Of a stretch of DNA of 55,095 nt, positions 9,353 to 17,530 are shown in pieces. The notes under the pieces are model-generated. The model saw only the letters and a program-made list of their open reading frames with translations. It was not told the DNA's origin and ran no database searches. Both the position numbers and the translations under genes were made by a program. Source of the stretch: Bacteroidota bacterium (GTDB lineage: Bacteria > Bacteroidota > Bacteroidia > Chitinophagales > Chitinophagaceae); contig VGGU01000009.1 in NCBI GenBank assembly GCA_016868475.1, forward strand, positions 1 to 55,095, given 5' to 3'. The first letter of the stretch is position 1; the number at the start of each line of letters is the position of its first letter.

Positions 9353-9739
9353 GTTTGCAAGTAACTTTTCTTGTACTTGTTGTAGCTCTTGATCCGTTGC
9401 TTTTATTTTTCCCGGTTGCGCAAAATTCAAATCATTAGCAGTATTGATGGGAATTAAATGCATATGCGCATGAGGAACTTCCAATCCTATTACCTCCACC
9501 CCGCAGCGCGCACAGGGAAATGTTTTTTCAATGGCCTTGGCAATAGGTTTGGCAAAAACTAACATTTCCTGCAAATAAGAATCCGGTAGATCAAAAATTT
9601 TATCAACTTCTATTTTAGGCACCACTAACACATGTCCTTCGCGAAGTGGAAACACATCCAGAAATGCAATGAACTGTTGACTCTCTGCTATCTTATAACA
9701 GGGAAGTTGACCATTGATGATTTTGGAAAACAAAGTCAT
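9347..9739 (-). CDS. HIT-family nucleotide hydrolase
   Basis: A 130-residue histidine-triad protein with the H90-A-H92-M-H94 active site in VPHAHMHLIPI. The N-terminus IINGQLPCYKIAE and the GHVLVVPK segment are typical of the HINT/HIT group, which hydrolyses nucleoside phosphoramidates or dinucleotides. The two cysteines in FPCARCG are not needed for catalysis. It lies 10 bases downstream of greA and is probably co-transcribed with it. Confidence 0.93.
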   Translation of the reverse strand: MTLFSKIINGQLPCYKIAESQQFIAFLDVFPLREGHVLVVPKIEVDKIFDLPDSYLQEMLVFAKPIAKAIEKTFPCARCGVEVIGLEVPHAHMHLIPINTANDLNFAQPGKIKATDQELQQVQEKLLANL

Positions 9740-9749
9740 AGTTTAAAAT

Positions 9750-10226
9750 TTATCCTGCCGTGATAGAATCAATTCGAAAATTTAATGTGCCGGCCGGAGC
9801 TACCACTTCCGCTGTTTCTCCTGTTTTCTTACCAAGAATTCCTTTTCCAATAGGAGAAGTCACAGAAATTTTTCCGGCTTTGAGATCTGCCTCATTCTCA
9901 CTTACAATTTTGTAAACAACCTGCTTATTGTTTTTAAGATTGGTAAGGGTTACTTTGGTTAAAATAGAAACTTTGCTGGTGTCAATGGCAGATTCGTCCA
10001 GCACGCGCACATTGGCCAACACTCCTTCAAGCGCAGCAATGCGTGCCTCTAATATACCTTGGGCCTCTTTGGCCGCATCGTATTCGGCATTCTCTTTTAA
10101 ATCCCCTTTTTCACGGGCTTCTGCAATGGCTTTGCTGGCTGCCGGACGATCCACTGCGCGCATACGCTGCACTTCAGCTTTCATTTGCGCTAAGGTTTCC
10201 TGTGTTACATACTGAATAGTACTCAT
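9750..10226 (-). CDS. greA: Transcription elongation factor GreA
   Basis: Binds the RNA polymerase secondary channel and stimulates cleavage of backtracked transcripts. The 158-residue protein has an N-terminal coiled-coil finger with the acidic tip GDLKENAEYD (Asp42 and Glu45, equivalent to E. coli Asp41 and Glu44) and a C-terminal FKBP-like domain containing SPIGKGILGKKTGE. Only 17 bases separate the ATG from the T-run of a strong terminator hairpin, so transcription of greA has to read through it. HIT lies downstream in the same unit. Confidence 0.97.
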   Translation of the reverse strand: MSTIQYVTQETLAQMKAEVQRMRAVDRPAASKAIAEAREKGDLKENAEYDAAKEAQGILEARIAALEGVLANVRVLDESAIDTSKVSILTKVTLTNLKNNKQVVYKIVSENEADLKAGKISVTSPIGKGILGKKTGETAEVVAPAGTLNFRIDSITAG

Positions 10227-10243
10227 TCTCTTGGCTTGTTGTT

Positions 10244-10281
10244 AAAAAAGAGCAACGCCTCAGTAGTTACCGAAGCGTTGC
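10244..10281 (-). terminator. Intrinsic terminator / attenuator in the greA leader
   Basis: On the minus strand GCAACGCTTCGG pairs with CTGAGGCGTTGC (12 pairs, two of them G-U) around a 6-base loop. It is followed directly by TCTTTTTT, making a textbook intrinsic terminator. It starts 22 bases after the upstream dehydrogenase stop and a few bases after the start predicted from a TATATTTG element. greA begins 17 bases beyond it. It can both end the upstream transcript and attenuate greA. Confidence 0.88.
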
Positions 10282-10289
10282 GCGTAGTG

Positions 10290-10297
10290 CAAATATA
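10290..10297 (-). promoter_or_regulatory. Predicted -7 element (TATATTTG) of greA
   Basis: TATATTTG lies between the dehydrogenase stop and the leader terminator. A start 5-7 bases downstream would place the terminator hairpin at the very 5' end of the greA message. No promoter-like sequence lies between the terminator and the greA ATG. Confidence 0.45.
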
Positions 10298-10303
10298 CAA
10301 CAT

Positions 10304-11257
10304 TTAAAAAACCACCTTGATCCCTAGCTTACCCAATAAAATGGTAGACATTCTTTCAAAAGCCTCTATGCTGTATCCTGCTATATGCGGGGTAAGCAAT
10401 ACATTTTCCCGCTGAATTAGCTGCTCAAGTTGTTCATTCTCAAGGGGTGTGTAAGAACTTAGGTTTTCGTTGGGTAGTACGTCTAGTGCTGCCCCCCTTA
10501 ACTTTTTTTGTTCCAAAGCAAGAATTAGTTGTTCCAGGTTAACAATACCACCCCGAGATGTATTCACTAACAGGGGTTGCTTTTGCAGCATGTTTAAAAA
10601 TTGGGTGTTAACCATACCCGAAGTAAGATTAGTGAGGGGTACATGAAAACTAATAATATCAGCTTGTTGTTGAATGGTTTCGAGCGTGGATTCCTTCACA
10701 AATTCATTACCAAAGCCAGTTTTATATTTATCGTAAACCAGCAAGTTAACGTTGAATGGAACTAATAATCTGGCCAGTTCACCACCGGTATTACCAAATC
10801 CAATAATACCCACTGTTTTACCACTCAATTCTATACCCCGGTTCAGTTCTCTTCTCCATTGGCGGTTACGAATTTCCAGATCAGCAGCAGCTATTTTATG
10901 ATTCAGCCCTAAGATCATTCCCAATACATGCTCCGCAACAGAAAGACGATTTCCCTCCGGACTGCTGACGCAAACAATTCCTTGCTGGGCGGCAAAATCA
11001 GTATCGATCAATTCCATGCCACTTCCTAACCTGCCGATCCACTTTAGCAGCACTGCATTTTGTAAAAGTGCTTGATTTGCTTTGATCCGTGTAGTTAAAA
11101 TAAGTCCGGTATAATTTTTAATACAAGCGCTGGCCTCTTCTTGAGAAATGGTTGACCGTTGATCCACTTTATAACCAGCCGCCTCCAATGAACTGGCTAA
11201 CACAGGATGTGCATTACCGGTGATCAAAACAATATGTTGTGACATTGTTGAACTCAT
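10304..11257 (-). CDS. D-2-hydroxyacid dehydrogenase (SerA-like)
   Basis: NAD-dependent oxidoreductase of the D-isomer-specific family, 317 residues. The Rossmann motif GIIGFGNTGGE is at about 150-160. The catalytic triad is visible as Arg235 (NTSRGG), Glu264 (DVLPNEN) and His291 (TPHIAGY). There is no C-terminal ACT domain, so it is a short form. Substrate could be 3-phosphoglycerate or another 2-hydroxyacid; sequence alone does not decide. An alternative ATG at 11245 would shorten it by 4 residues. It lies 15 bases downstream of rsmA. Confidence 0.87.
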   Translation of the reverse strand: MSSTMSQHIVLITGNAHPVLASSLEAAGYKVDQRSTISQEEASACIKNYTGLILTTRIKANQALLQNAVLLKWIGRLGSGMELIDTDFAAQQGIVCVSSPEGNRLSVAEHVLGMILGLNHKIAAADLEIRNRQWRRELNRGIELSGKTVGIIGFGNTGGELARLLVPFNVNLLVYDKYKTGFGNEFVKESTLETIQQQADIISFHVPLTNLTSGMVNTQFLNMLQKQPLLVNTSRGGIVNLEQLILALEQKKLRGAALDVLPNENLSSYTPLENEQLEQLIQRENVLLTPHIAGYSIEAFERMSTILLGKLGIKVVF

Positions 11258-11267
11258 ACTGAACCTA

Positions 11268-11275
11268 CAAAATTA
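11268..11275 (-). promoter_or_regulatory. Predicted -7 element (TAATTTTG) of dehydrogenase
   Basis: TAATTTTG on the minus strand uses the stop codon of rsmA as its first bases and ends 10 bases before ATG 11257. This gives the dehydrogenase a possible promoter of its own despite the 15-base gap. Confidence 0.4.
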
Positions 11276-12040
11276 AGCAGTCCCGGACTGCCGCATTCGA
11301 AAACTCAATGCAGCAAATTCTTCTACAGAAAGTTGTTCCGCTCTTTTTAAAAATAAAGAATCGGCCAGCGTGGATTGATCAAAAAGAGATTTACAAGCAT
11401 TGCGCAATGTTTTGCGCCGTTGGTTAAAGGCCGTTTTTACTAATAGGGTAAACTCCTTTTCACTTCGCATGGGTGGCGATACTTTTCGTGGGCACAACCG
11501 AATAACTCCACTATTTACTTTGGGTGGCGGATTGAAACATCCGGGTGCCACATCAAATAAATATTCAACCTCAAAAAATGCCTGAATCAATACACTTAAT
11601 ACACCATAGGTTTTACTTCCATGCGAAGCTGCGGCACGCTGTGCCACTTCCTTTTGAAACATGCCTATTACCACATCTATTTGTTGGCGCCACTCCAAAA
11701 CATGAAAAAGTATTTGCGTAGAAATATTATAGGGAAAGTTGCCAATTACGGTAAAGATTCCTTGAAACGGAGGTTGCAAATCCAAAAAACTCTGGTGAAT
11801 GATTTTTCCTTCCAAAGCCGGATAAGTTTTTAGGAGGTATTCCACTTTTTCCTGATCTAATTCCACCGCTTTAAAAGAAAGGCCGGGAAGATTAAGAAGA
11901 TGCTTGGTGAGTGCACCGCCCCCCGGACCAACCTCTAACAGCTGGTGAACAGGCCGCTGTTGTAAGGCCTCCACAATTTTTCTGCAAATGTTTTCATCTT
12001 GCAAAAAATGTTGGCCAAGGGATTTTTTCAGGGTGTACAT
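11273..12040 (-). CDS. rsmA: 16S rRNA (A1518/A1519) dimethyltransferase
   Basis: KsgA/RsmA dimethylates two adjacent adenines in helix 45 of 16S rRNA. The 255-residue protein has the family N-terminus KKSLGQHFL, SAM motif I LLEVGPGGGALTKHLL near residue 40, and the catalytic NFPYNIS near residue 105. I start at ATG 12040. The open frame runs up to 12175, but that extension overlaps pdxA, does not look like RsmA, and lies upstream of a TACATTTG element 5 bases before ATG 12040. Confidence 0.96.
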   Translation of the reverse strand: MYTLKKSLGQHFLQDENICRKIVEALQQRPVHQLLEVGPGGGALTKHLLNLPGLSFKAVELDQEKVEYLLKTYPALEGKIIHQSFLDLQPPFQGIFTVIGNFPYNISTQILFHVLEWRQQIDVVIGMFQKEVAQRAAASHGSKTYGVLSVLIQAFFEVEYLFDVAPGCFNPPPKVNSGVIRLCPRKVSPPMRSEKEFTLLVKTAFNQRRKTLRNACKSLFDQSTLADSLFLKRAEQLSVEEFAALSFRMRQSGTA

Positions 12041-12045
12041 GGCTA

Positions 12046-12053
12046 CAAATGTA
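12046..12053 (-). promoter_or_regulatory. Predicted -7 element (TACATTTG) of rsmA
   Basis: TACATTTG on the minus strand ends 5 bases before the rsmA ATG and helps fix the start. A TTG lies about 15 bases upstream. The predicted message is leaderless or nearly so. Confidence 0.5.
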
Positions 12054-12101
12054 CTCGGATTGGCCAAGCAATTATTCGTAATTTTACTGCAATTCAAAAG
12101 C

Positions 12102-13184
12102 ATGAATACACCCAAACCGGTAATTGGCATTTCTTGTGGAGACCTTAATGGTATTGGCATTGAAATCATCATCAAAACATTTATGGACAGCAGAATGCTG
12201 GATCACTGCACCCCTGTGATTTTTGCTTCCAACAAGGCTATTAATTTTTACAAGAAAACCATTCCTGATTGCAACTTGAATTATACCAGCTGTAAAGAAT
12301 TGAATCGAATTAATCATAAACAGATCAACGTTTTCAATTGCTGGGAAGAAGAAGTAAATATTACCCCAGGAGAACTTACACCAGAGGGCGGTAAGTACGG
12401 TGTGCTTTCCTTGAAAACTGCTGTATCCGCTTTGAAGCAGCAACAAATTGATGGTTTATTGACCGCTCCTATTCATAAGAAAAATATTCAGTCCTTTGAT
12501 TTTGCCTATACTGGACATACTCCATTCTTGAAAGATTTTTTTGGAGCCAAGGAGGTGGTCATGTTGATGACGGCAACTGCATTACGGGTAGCCTTGGTTA
12601 CGGAACATGTTTCCGTTGCGCAAGTAGCCGGACAATTGACCAAGGAGAAAATTATCTCTAAAATCCAAACCTTACATCAAAGTCTACAAAAGGATTTTGG
12701 CATAAACAGACCACGTATTGCGGTGCTGGGTTTAAACCCTCACGCTGGCGATGAGGGGTTAATTGGGAAAGAAGAGGAATCTATAATTGGTCCGGCTATT
12801 AAAGAAGCAAAGAATAATAACATTCTTGCAGTAGGGCCTTACCCTGCCGATGCATTCTTTGCCAGAGGAAGCTATGCGCAATTTGATGCCGTGTTGGCCA
12901 TGTATCATGATCAGGGATTGGTGCCCTTTAAAACATTGGCCGGAGGTGATGGAGTTAACTACACGGCAGGGCTTCCTGTAATACGCACTTCACCCGATCA
13001 TGGCGTGGCATTTGATATTGCTGGAAAAAATAGTGCAGACCCTACTTCATTTATGACAGCTGCTTTTACTTGTATTGATATTATCAACCAACGTAAGGGT
13101 TATGCAGCAGATAGAAGCAATCCATTGCGGATCAGTTCCAGGGCAATGCTTGCCAATGCAAAAGATGAAGCGATAGAAGATTGA
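12102..13184 (+). CDS. pdxA: 4-hydroxythreonine-4-phosphate dehydrogenase
   Basis: NAD-dependent enzyme of the DXP-dependent pyridoxal phosphate pathway. The 360-residue protein begins PKPVIGISCGDLNGIG, has the metal-ligand His segments APIHKK and MYHDQGLVPFK, and LGLNPHAGDEG in between. I chose ATG 12102 because the longer frame from 11988 adds 38 residues that read through the divergent rsmA promoter. It ends 4 bases before the convergent atpA stop. pdxA and rsmA are also neighbours in enterobacteria, where they are co-directional. Confidence 0.95.
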   Translation: MNTPKPVIGISCGDLNGIGIEIIIKTFMDSRMLDHCTPVIFASNKAINFYKKTIPDCNLNYTSCKELNRINHKQINVFNCWEEEVNITPGELTPEGGKYGVLSLKTAVSALKQQQIDGLLTAPIHKKNIQSFDFAYTGHTPFLKDFFGAKEVVMLMTATALRVALVTEHVSVAQVAGQLTKEKIISKIQTLHQSLQKDFGINRPRIAVLGLNPHAGDEGLIGKEEESIIGPAIKEAKNNNILAVGPYPADAFFARGSYAQFDAVLAMYHDQGLVPFKTLAGGDGVNYTAGLPVIRTSPDHGVAFDIAGKNSADPTSFMTAAFTCIDIINQRKGYAADRSNPLRISSRAMLANAKDEAIED

Positions 13185-13188
13185 TCAA

Positions 13189-14769
13189 CTACTTCTTATA
13201 CTGAGGGATCAAACCTTTGGCAAGCTCCACCATTTTCTTGATACCTTCTTCAGGCAGACTACCTTTTTTGAATTCTGCCATCACATCTGCAAGTTTGTTT
13301 TCCATTTCCATTAAGAAATGTTCTTCAAACTCTTTCACGCGATTAACGGCAACATCCCTTAATAATCCGTTTGTACCAAGGTAGATGATAGCTACCTGCT
13401 TCTCCACGGTAAATGGAGTGTATTGAGCTTGCTTCAAAATTTCTACGTTACGTGCTCCCTTGTCAATTACATTCTTGGTAGCAGCATCCAAGTCTCCACC
13501 AAATTTGGAGAAGGCCTCCAACTCACGGTAAAGTGCTTGGTCTAATTTAAGGGTACCTGCCACTTTTTTCATGGACTTGATCTGTGCATTACCTCCCACA
13601 CGGCTTACTGAAATACCCACGTTAATGGCGGGTCTAATTCCAGAAAGGAATAGGTTGGTTTCCAGGAATATTTGACCATCCGTAATTGAAATTACGTTGG
13701 TTGGAATATAAGCAGACACGTCGCCCGCTTGTGTTTCAATAATCGGAAGTGCGGTAAGTGATCCTCCTCCTTTGATTAAATGACGAATGCTATCCGGAAC
13801 ATCATTCATGTTCTTGGCTACATTATCATCATTGATCACCTTAGCGGCGCGCTCCAACAAACGACTGTGCAGATAGAATACGTCTCCAGGGTAAGCCTCA
13901 CGTCCGGGAGGGCGACGAAGCAACAAGGAAACCTCACGGTAAGCAACCGCCTGCTTTGAAAGATCGTCATATATGATCAATGCAGGACGACCGGTGTCAC
14001 GAAAAAATTCTCCAATGGCAGCACCGGCAAATGGTGCATAGAATTGAAGTGGTGCCGGATCAGAGGCCGAAGCCGCCACAATGATGGTATAATCCATGGC
14101 TCCATTGTCCTGTAATGTTTTCATTACACCTGCAATGGTAGAAGCTTTCTGTCCGATAGCCACATAAATACAGTAAACAGGTTTGCCTGCTTTGTAAAAT
14201 TCTTTTTGATTGATAATGGTGTCTAAGCAAATGGCGGTTTTTCCGGTTTGACGGTCACCAATTACTAACTCACGCTGACCACGTCCGATAGGGATCATGG
14301 CATCGATAGCTTTGATACCTGTTTGCAATGGCTCTTTTACAGGCTCACGATAAATTACCCCGGGTGCTTTACGCTCCAATGGCATTTCATATAGGTCGCC
14401 GGTAATCGGACCCTTACCATCGATGGGTTGTCCTAAAGTATTTACTACACGACCTAACATTCCCTCACCCATTTTGATAGAAGCGATCTGTCCGGTACGT
14501 TTTACTTTAGCACCTTCTTGAATACCTCCGGTTTCTCCCATCAATACCACACCCACGTTATCTTCTTCTAGGTTTAGGGCAATGGCACGTACACCATTTT
14601 CAAATTCCACGAGTTCGCCATAACGTACATTTCCTAAACCATATACACGGGCAATTCCATCTCCGATTTGTAATACCGTGCCTACTTCTTCCAGGTCAGC
14701 AGCAGCATTGAAATTACTCAGCTGTTGTCTGAGTATGGCACTAATTTCATCGGGTTTAATCTCTGGCAT
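13189..14769 (-). CDS. atpA: F1 ATP synthase subunit alpha
   Basis: Non-catalytic nucleotide-binding subunit of F1. The 526-residue protein has the P-loop GDRQTGKTA near residue 170, preceded by [10 protein letters not shown], the arginine-finger region [10 protein letters not shown] near residue 378, and an N-terminal segment that binds delta. It is the last gene of the atpB-E-F-H-A run. The usual next gene atpG is absent, and the convergent pdxA ends 4 bases away. Confidence 0.98.
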   Translation of the reverse strand: MPEIKPDEISAILRQQLSNFNAAADLEEVGTVLQIGDGIARVYGLGNVRYGELVEFENGVRAIALNLEEDNVGVVLMGETGGIQEGAKVKRTGQIASIKMGEGMLGRVVNTLGQPIDGKGPITGDLYEMPLERKAPGVIYREPVKEPLQTGIKAIDAMIPIGRGQRELVIGDRQTGKTAICLDTIINQKEFYKAGKPVYCIYVAIGQKASTIAGVMKTLQDNGAMDYTIIVAASASDPAPLQFYAPFAGAAIGEFFRDTGRPALIIYDDLSKQAVAYREVSLLLRRPPGREAYPGDVFYLHSRLLERAAKVINDDNVAKNMNDVPDSIRHLIKGGGSLTALPIIETQAGDVSAYIPTNVISITDGQIFLETNLFLSGIRPAINVGISVSRVGGNAQIKSMKKVAGTLKLDQALYRELEAFSKFGGDLDAATKNVIDKGARNVEILKQAQYTPFTVEKQVAIIYLGTNGLLRDVAVNRVKEFEEHFLMEMENKLADVMAEFKKGSLPEEGIKKMVELAKGLIPQYKK

Positions 14770-14786
14770 ATAACTTGATTTACTTG

Positions 14787-15350
14787 TTATTTGATCTTAT
14801 ATACAAAATCGTTGTTCTCAAATTGTTTTGCGATAGCCTTTAGGTCGTAGGCCACGCTGGCATCAATTAGCTTATCGTCTACTTGCAATACAAATCCACC
14901 GATCAACGCTGGATCAACTTTTTCTTGTAGTTCAACCTGCGTGTACCCTCCGGATTTTTTCACCTGCTCTAATATGGACTGTTTCAATTCGGTTGTTACC
15001 GGAGATGCTGTGGTCAATTGAACGGTTTTAATTCCCTTCTGTTCTTTATACGTTTTGATAAAAGCCGTGCAGATCTCTGGTAAATAACTTTCTCTGTTTT
15101 TGGTAACCAATAATTGATTGAAAGCATTGGTCAACTCGTTCAAATGCGTTTGTGTAACAGCGCGTATAATTTTACCCTTCACATCAGATTTGATGATGGG
15201 GCTACGGAGCATGTTTGCAAAGTCCCGACTATTCTTGCACACTTCATGTAACCACTGCATATCGGCATAAACCTGCTCCAACTGACCTTTCTCTACAGAA
15301 AGATCCAGCAGGGATTTGGCATATCGGGCAGCTAAACGTGGATTAGGCAT
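14787..15350 (-). CDS. atpH: F1 ATP synthase subunit delta
   Basis: The 187-residue stalk subunit joins alpha to the b dimer. It begins [16 protein letters not shown] and ends with the family signature [21 protein letters not shown]. It lies 17 bases upstream of atpA and 9 bases downstream of atpF. Confidence 0.96.
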   Translation of the reverse strand: MPNPRLAARYAKSLLDLSVEKGQLEQVYADMQWLHEVCKNSRDFANMLRSPIIKSDVKGKIIRAVTQTHLNELTNAFNQLLVTKNRESYLPEICTAFIKTYKEQKGIKTVQLTTASPVTTELKQSILEQVKKSGGYTQVELQEKVDPALIGGFVLQVDDKLIDASVAYDLKAIAKQFENNDFVYKIK

Positions 15351-15359
15351 GGGGTGGAA

Positions 15360-15854
15360 TTAGTTCATTTTAACACCATCAACAAGGCCTTTAATATGCG
15401 CTTCCTGCGCAGCCTTATTTTCTAGTTCTTTTCGAAGTACTTTTTCACTGACTTCAATCACCAACTTTCCAACCTGGTTTTTTACTTCAGTAAGTGCAGC
15501 CATTTGTTGCGCCTGAATAGCAGCTTGTGTTTCTGCCATAATTTTATTGGCTTCCATTTTTGCCTGCTCTTTGGATTCGGCAATGATGCGGTCTTTTGTT
15601 TCGCGGGCTTCTTTTAGCAATTGCGCACGCTCTTCACGTGCCTTTGCCAATAAAGCTTCGTTGTCGTTTTTCAACTGCACCATCTCAGCCTGAACACGCT
15701 TGGCTGTTTCCAAGGAAGAAGCAATGCTTTGTTCGCGTTCGTTCAATCCATTGATGATAGCAGGCCATGCAAATTTTGCAAGCAGGTAAAAGACTACTAG
15801 AAACGCTAGGAGCGTCCAAATCAGCAGACCAAAACCAGGAGTTAACAGATTCAT
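15360..15854 (-). CDS. atpF: F0 ATP synthase subunit b
   Basis: Peripheral-stalk subunit, 164 residues: one N-terminal membrane helix at about 8-28 (GLLIWTLLAFLVVFYLLAKF) followed by a long charged coiled coil. The start is the ATG of MNLLTPGFG. An 82-base gap with a strong inverted repeat separates it from atpE, whereas the other downstream atp genes are 9-17 bases apart. Confidence 0.96.
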   Translation of the reverse strand: MNLLTPGFGLLIWTLLAFLVVFYLLAKFAWPAIINGLNEREQSIASSLETAKRVQAEMVQLKNDNEALLAKAREERAQLLKEARETKDRIIAESKEQAKMEANKIMAETQAAIQAQQMAALTEVKNQVGKLVIEVSEKVLRKELENKAAQEAHIKGLVDGVKMN

Positions 15855-15882
15855 GCTATAATGAATTTTGTTGTTTAAAGTG

Positions 15883-15923
15883 AACTACTGCGCCATCCGC
15901 CCTGTGCATAGGACGCAGTAGTT
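15883..15923 (-). repeat. Intercistronic inverted repeat between atpE and atpF
   Basis: AACTACTGCG and CGCAGTAGTT form a perfect 10-pair stem around a 21-base loop, and the loop holds a smaller CCT/AGG pairing. It lies 13 bases after the atpE stop and 28 bases before atpF. It has no T-run, so it is not a standard intrinsic terminator. An RNA-processing or stability role that raises atpE over downstream genes is plausible inference. Confidence 0.8.
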
Positions 15924-15936
15924 AGGTGACCAGTAC

Positions 15937-17416
<1,480 letters not shown>

Positions 17417-17436
17417 ACCTGCCTCGAAATTTTGCG

Positions 17437-17444
17437 CAAAGATA
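17437..17444 (-). promoter_or_regulatory. Predicted -7 element (TATCTTTG) of atp operon
   Basis: TATCTTTG on the minus strand ends 20 bases before ATG 17416, so the first transcribed base would be near 17431. No good TTG -33 is visible at the usual spacing. Confidence 0.45.
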
Positions 17445-17494
17445 GGGGTCAAGGGTTGAAAAACCGAAGAAAAACGGCAAATTGAACCGGGTAT

Positions 17495-17523
17495 TTCAGG
17501 CCTGAATCAGGCCCCCCTGATTC
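17495..17523 (-). repeat. Overlapping palindromes between a putative peptidase gene and atpB
   Basis: TTCAGGCCTGAA (17495-17506) is a perfect 12-base palindrome. It overlaps GAATCAGG/CCTGATTC (17504-17511 with 17516-17523), an 8-pair stem with a CCCC loop. The pairings compete with each other. The larger hairpin starts 7 bases after the stop of the 743-residue gene and has no T-run. It could be a 3' end, or an operator about 50-80 bases upstream of the atp promoter. Confidence 0.7.
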
Positions 17524-17530
17524 GGGAAAA

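Noticed and set aside
11988-12101. Extended N-terminus for pdxA
   Set aside because: Reads through the divergent rsmA 5' end; conserved PdxA sequence begins right after ATG 12102.
12041-12175. Extended N-terminus for rsmA
   Set aside because: Overlaps pdxA and its own promoter element, and does not match the conserved KKSLGQHF start.
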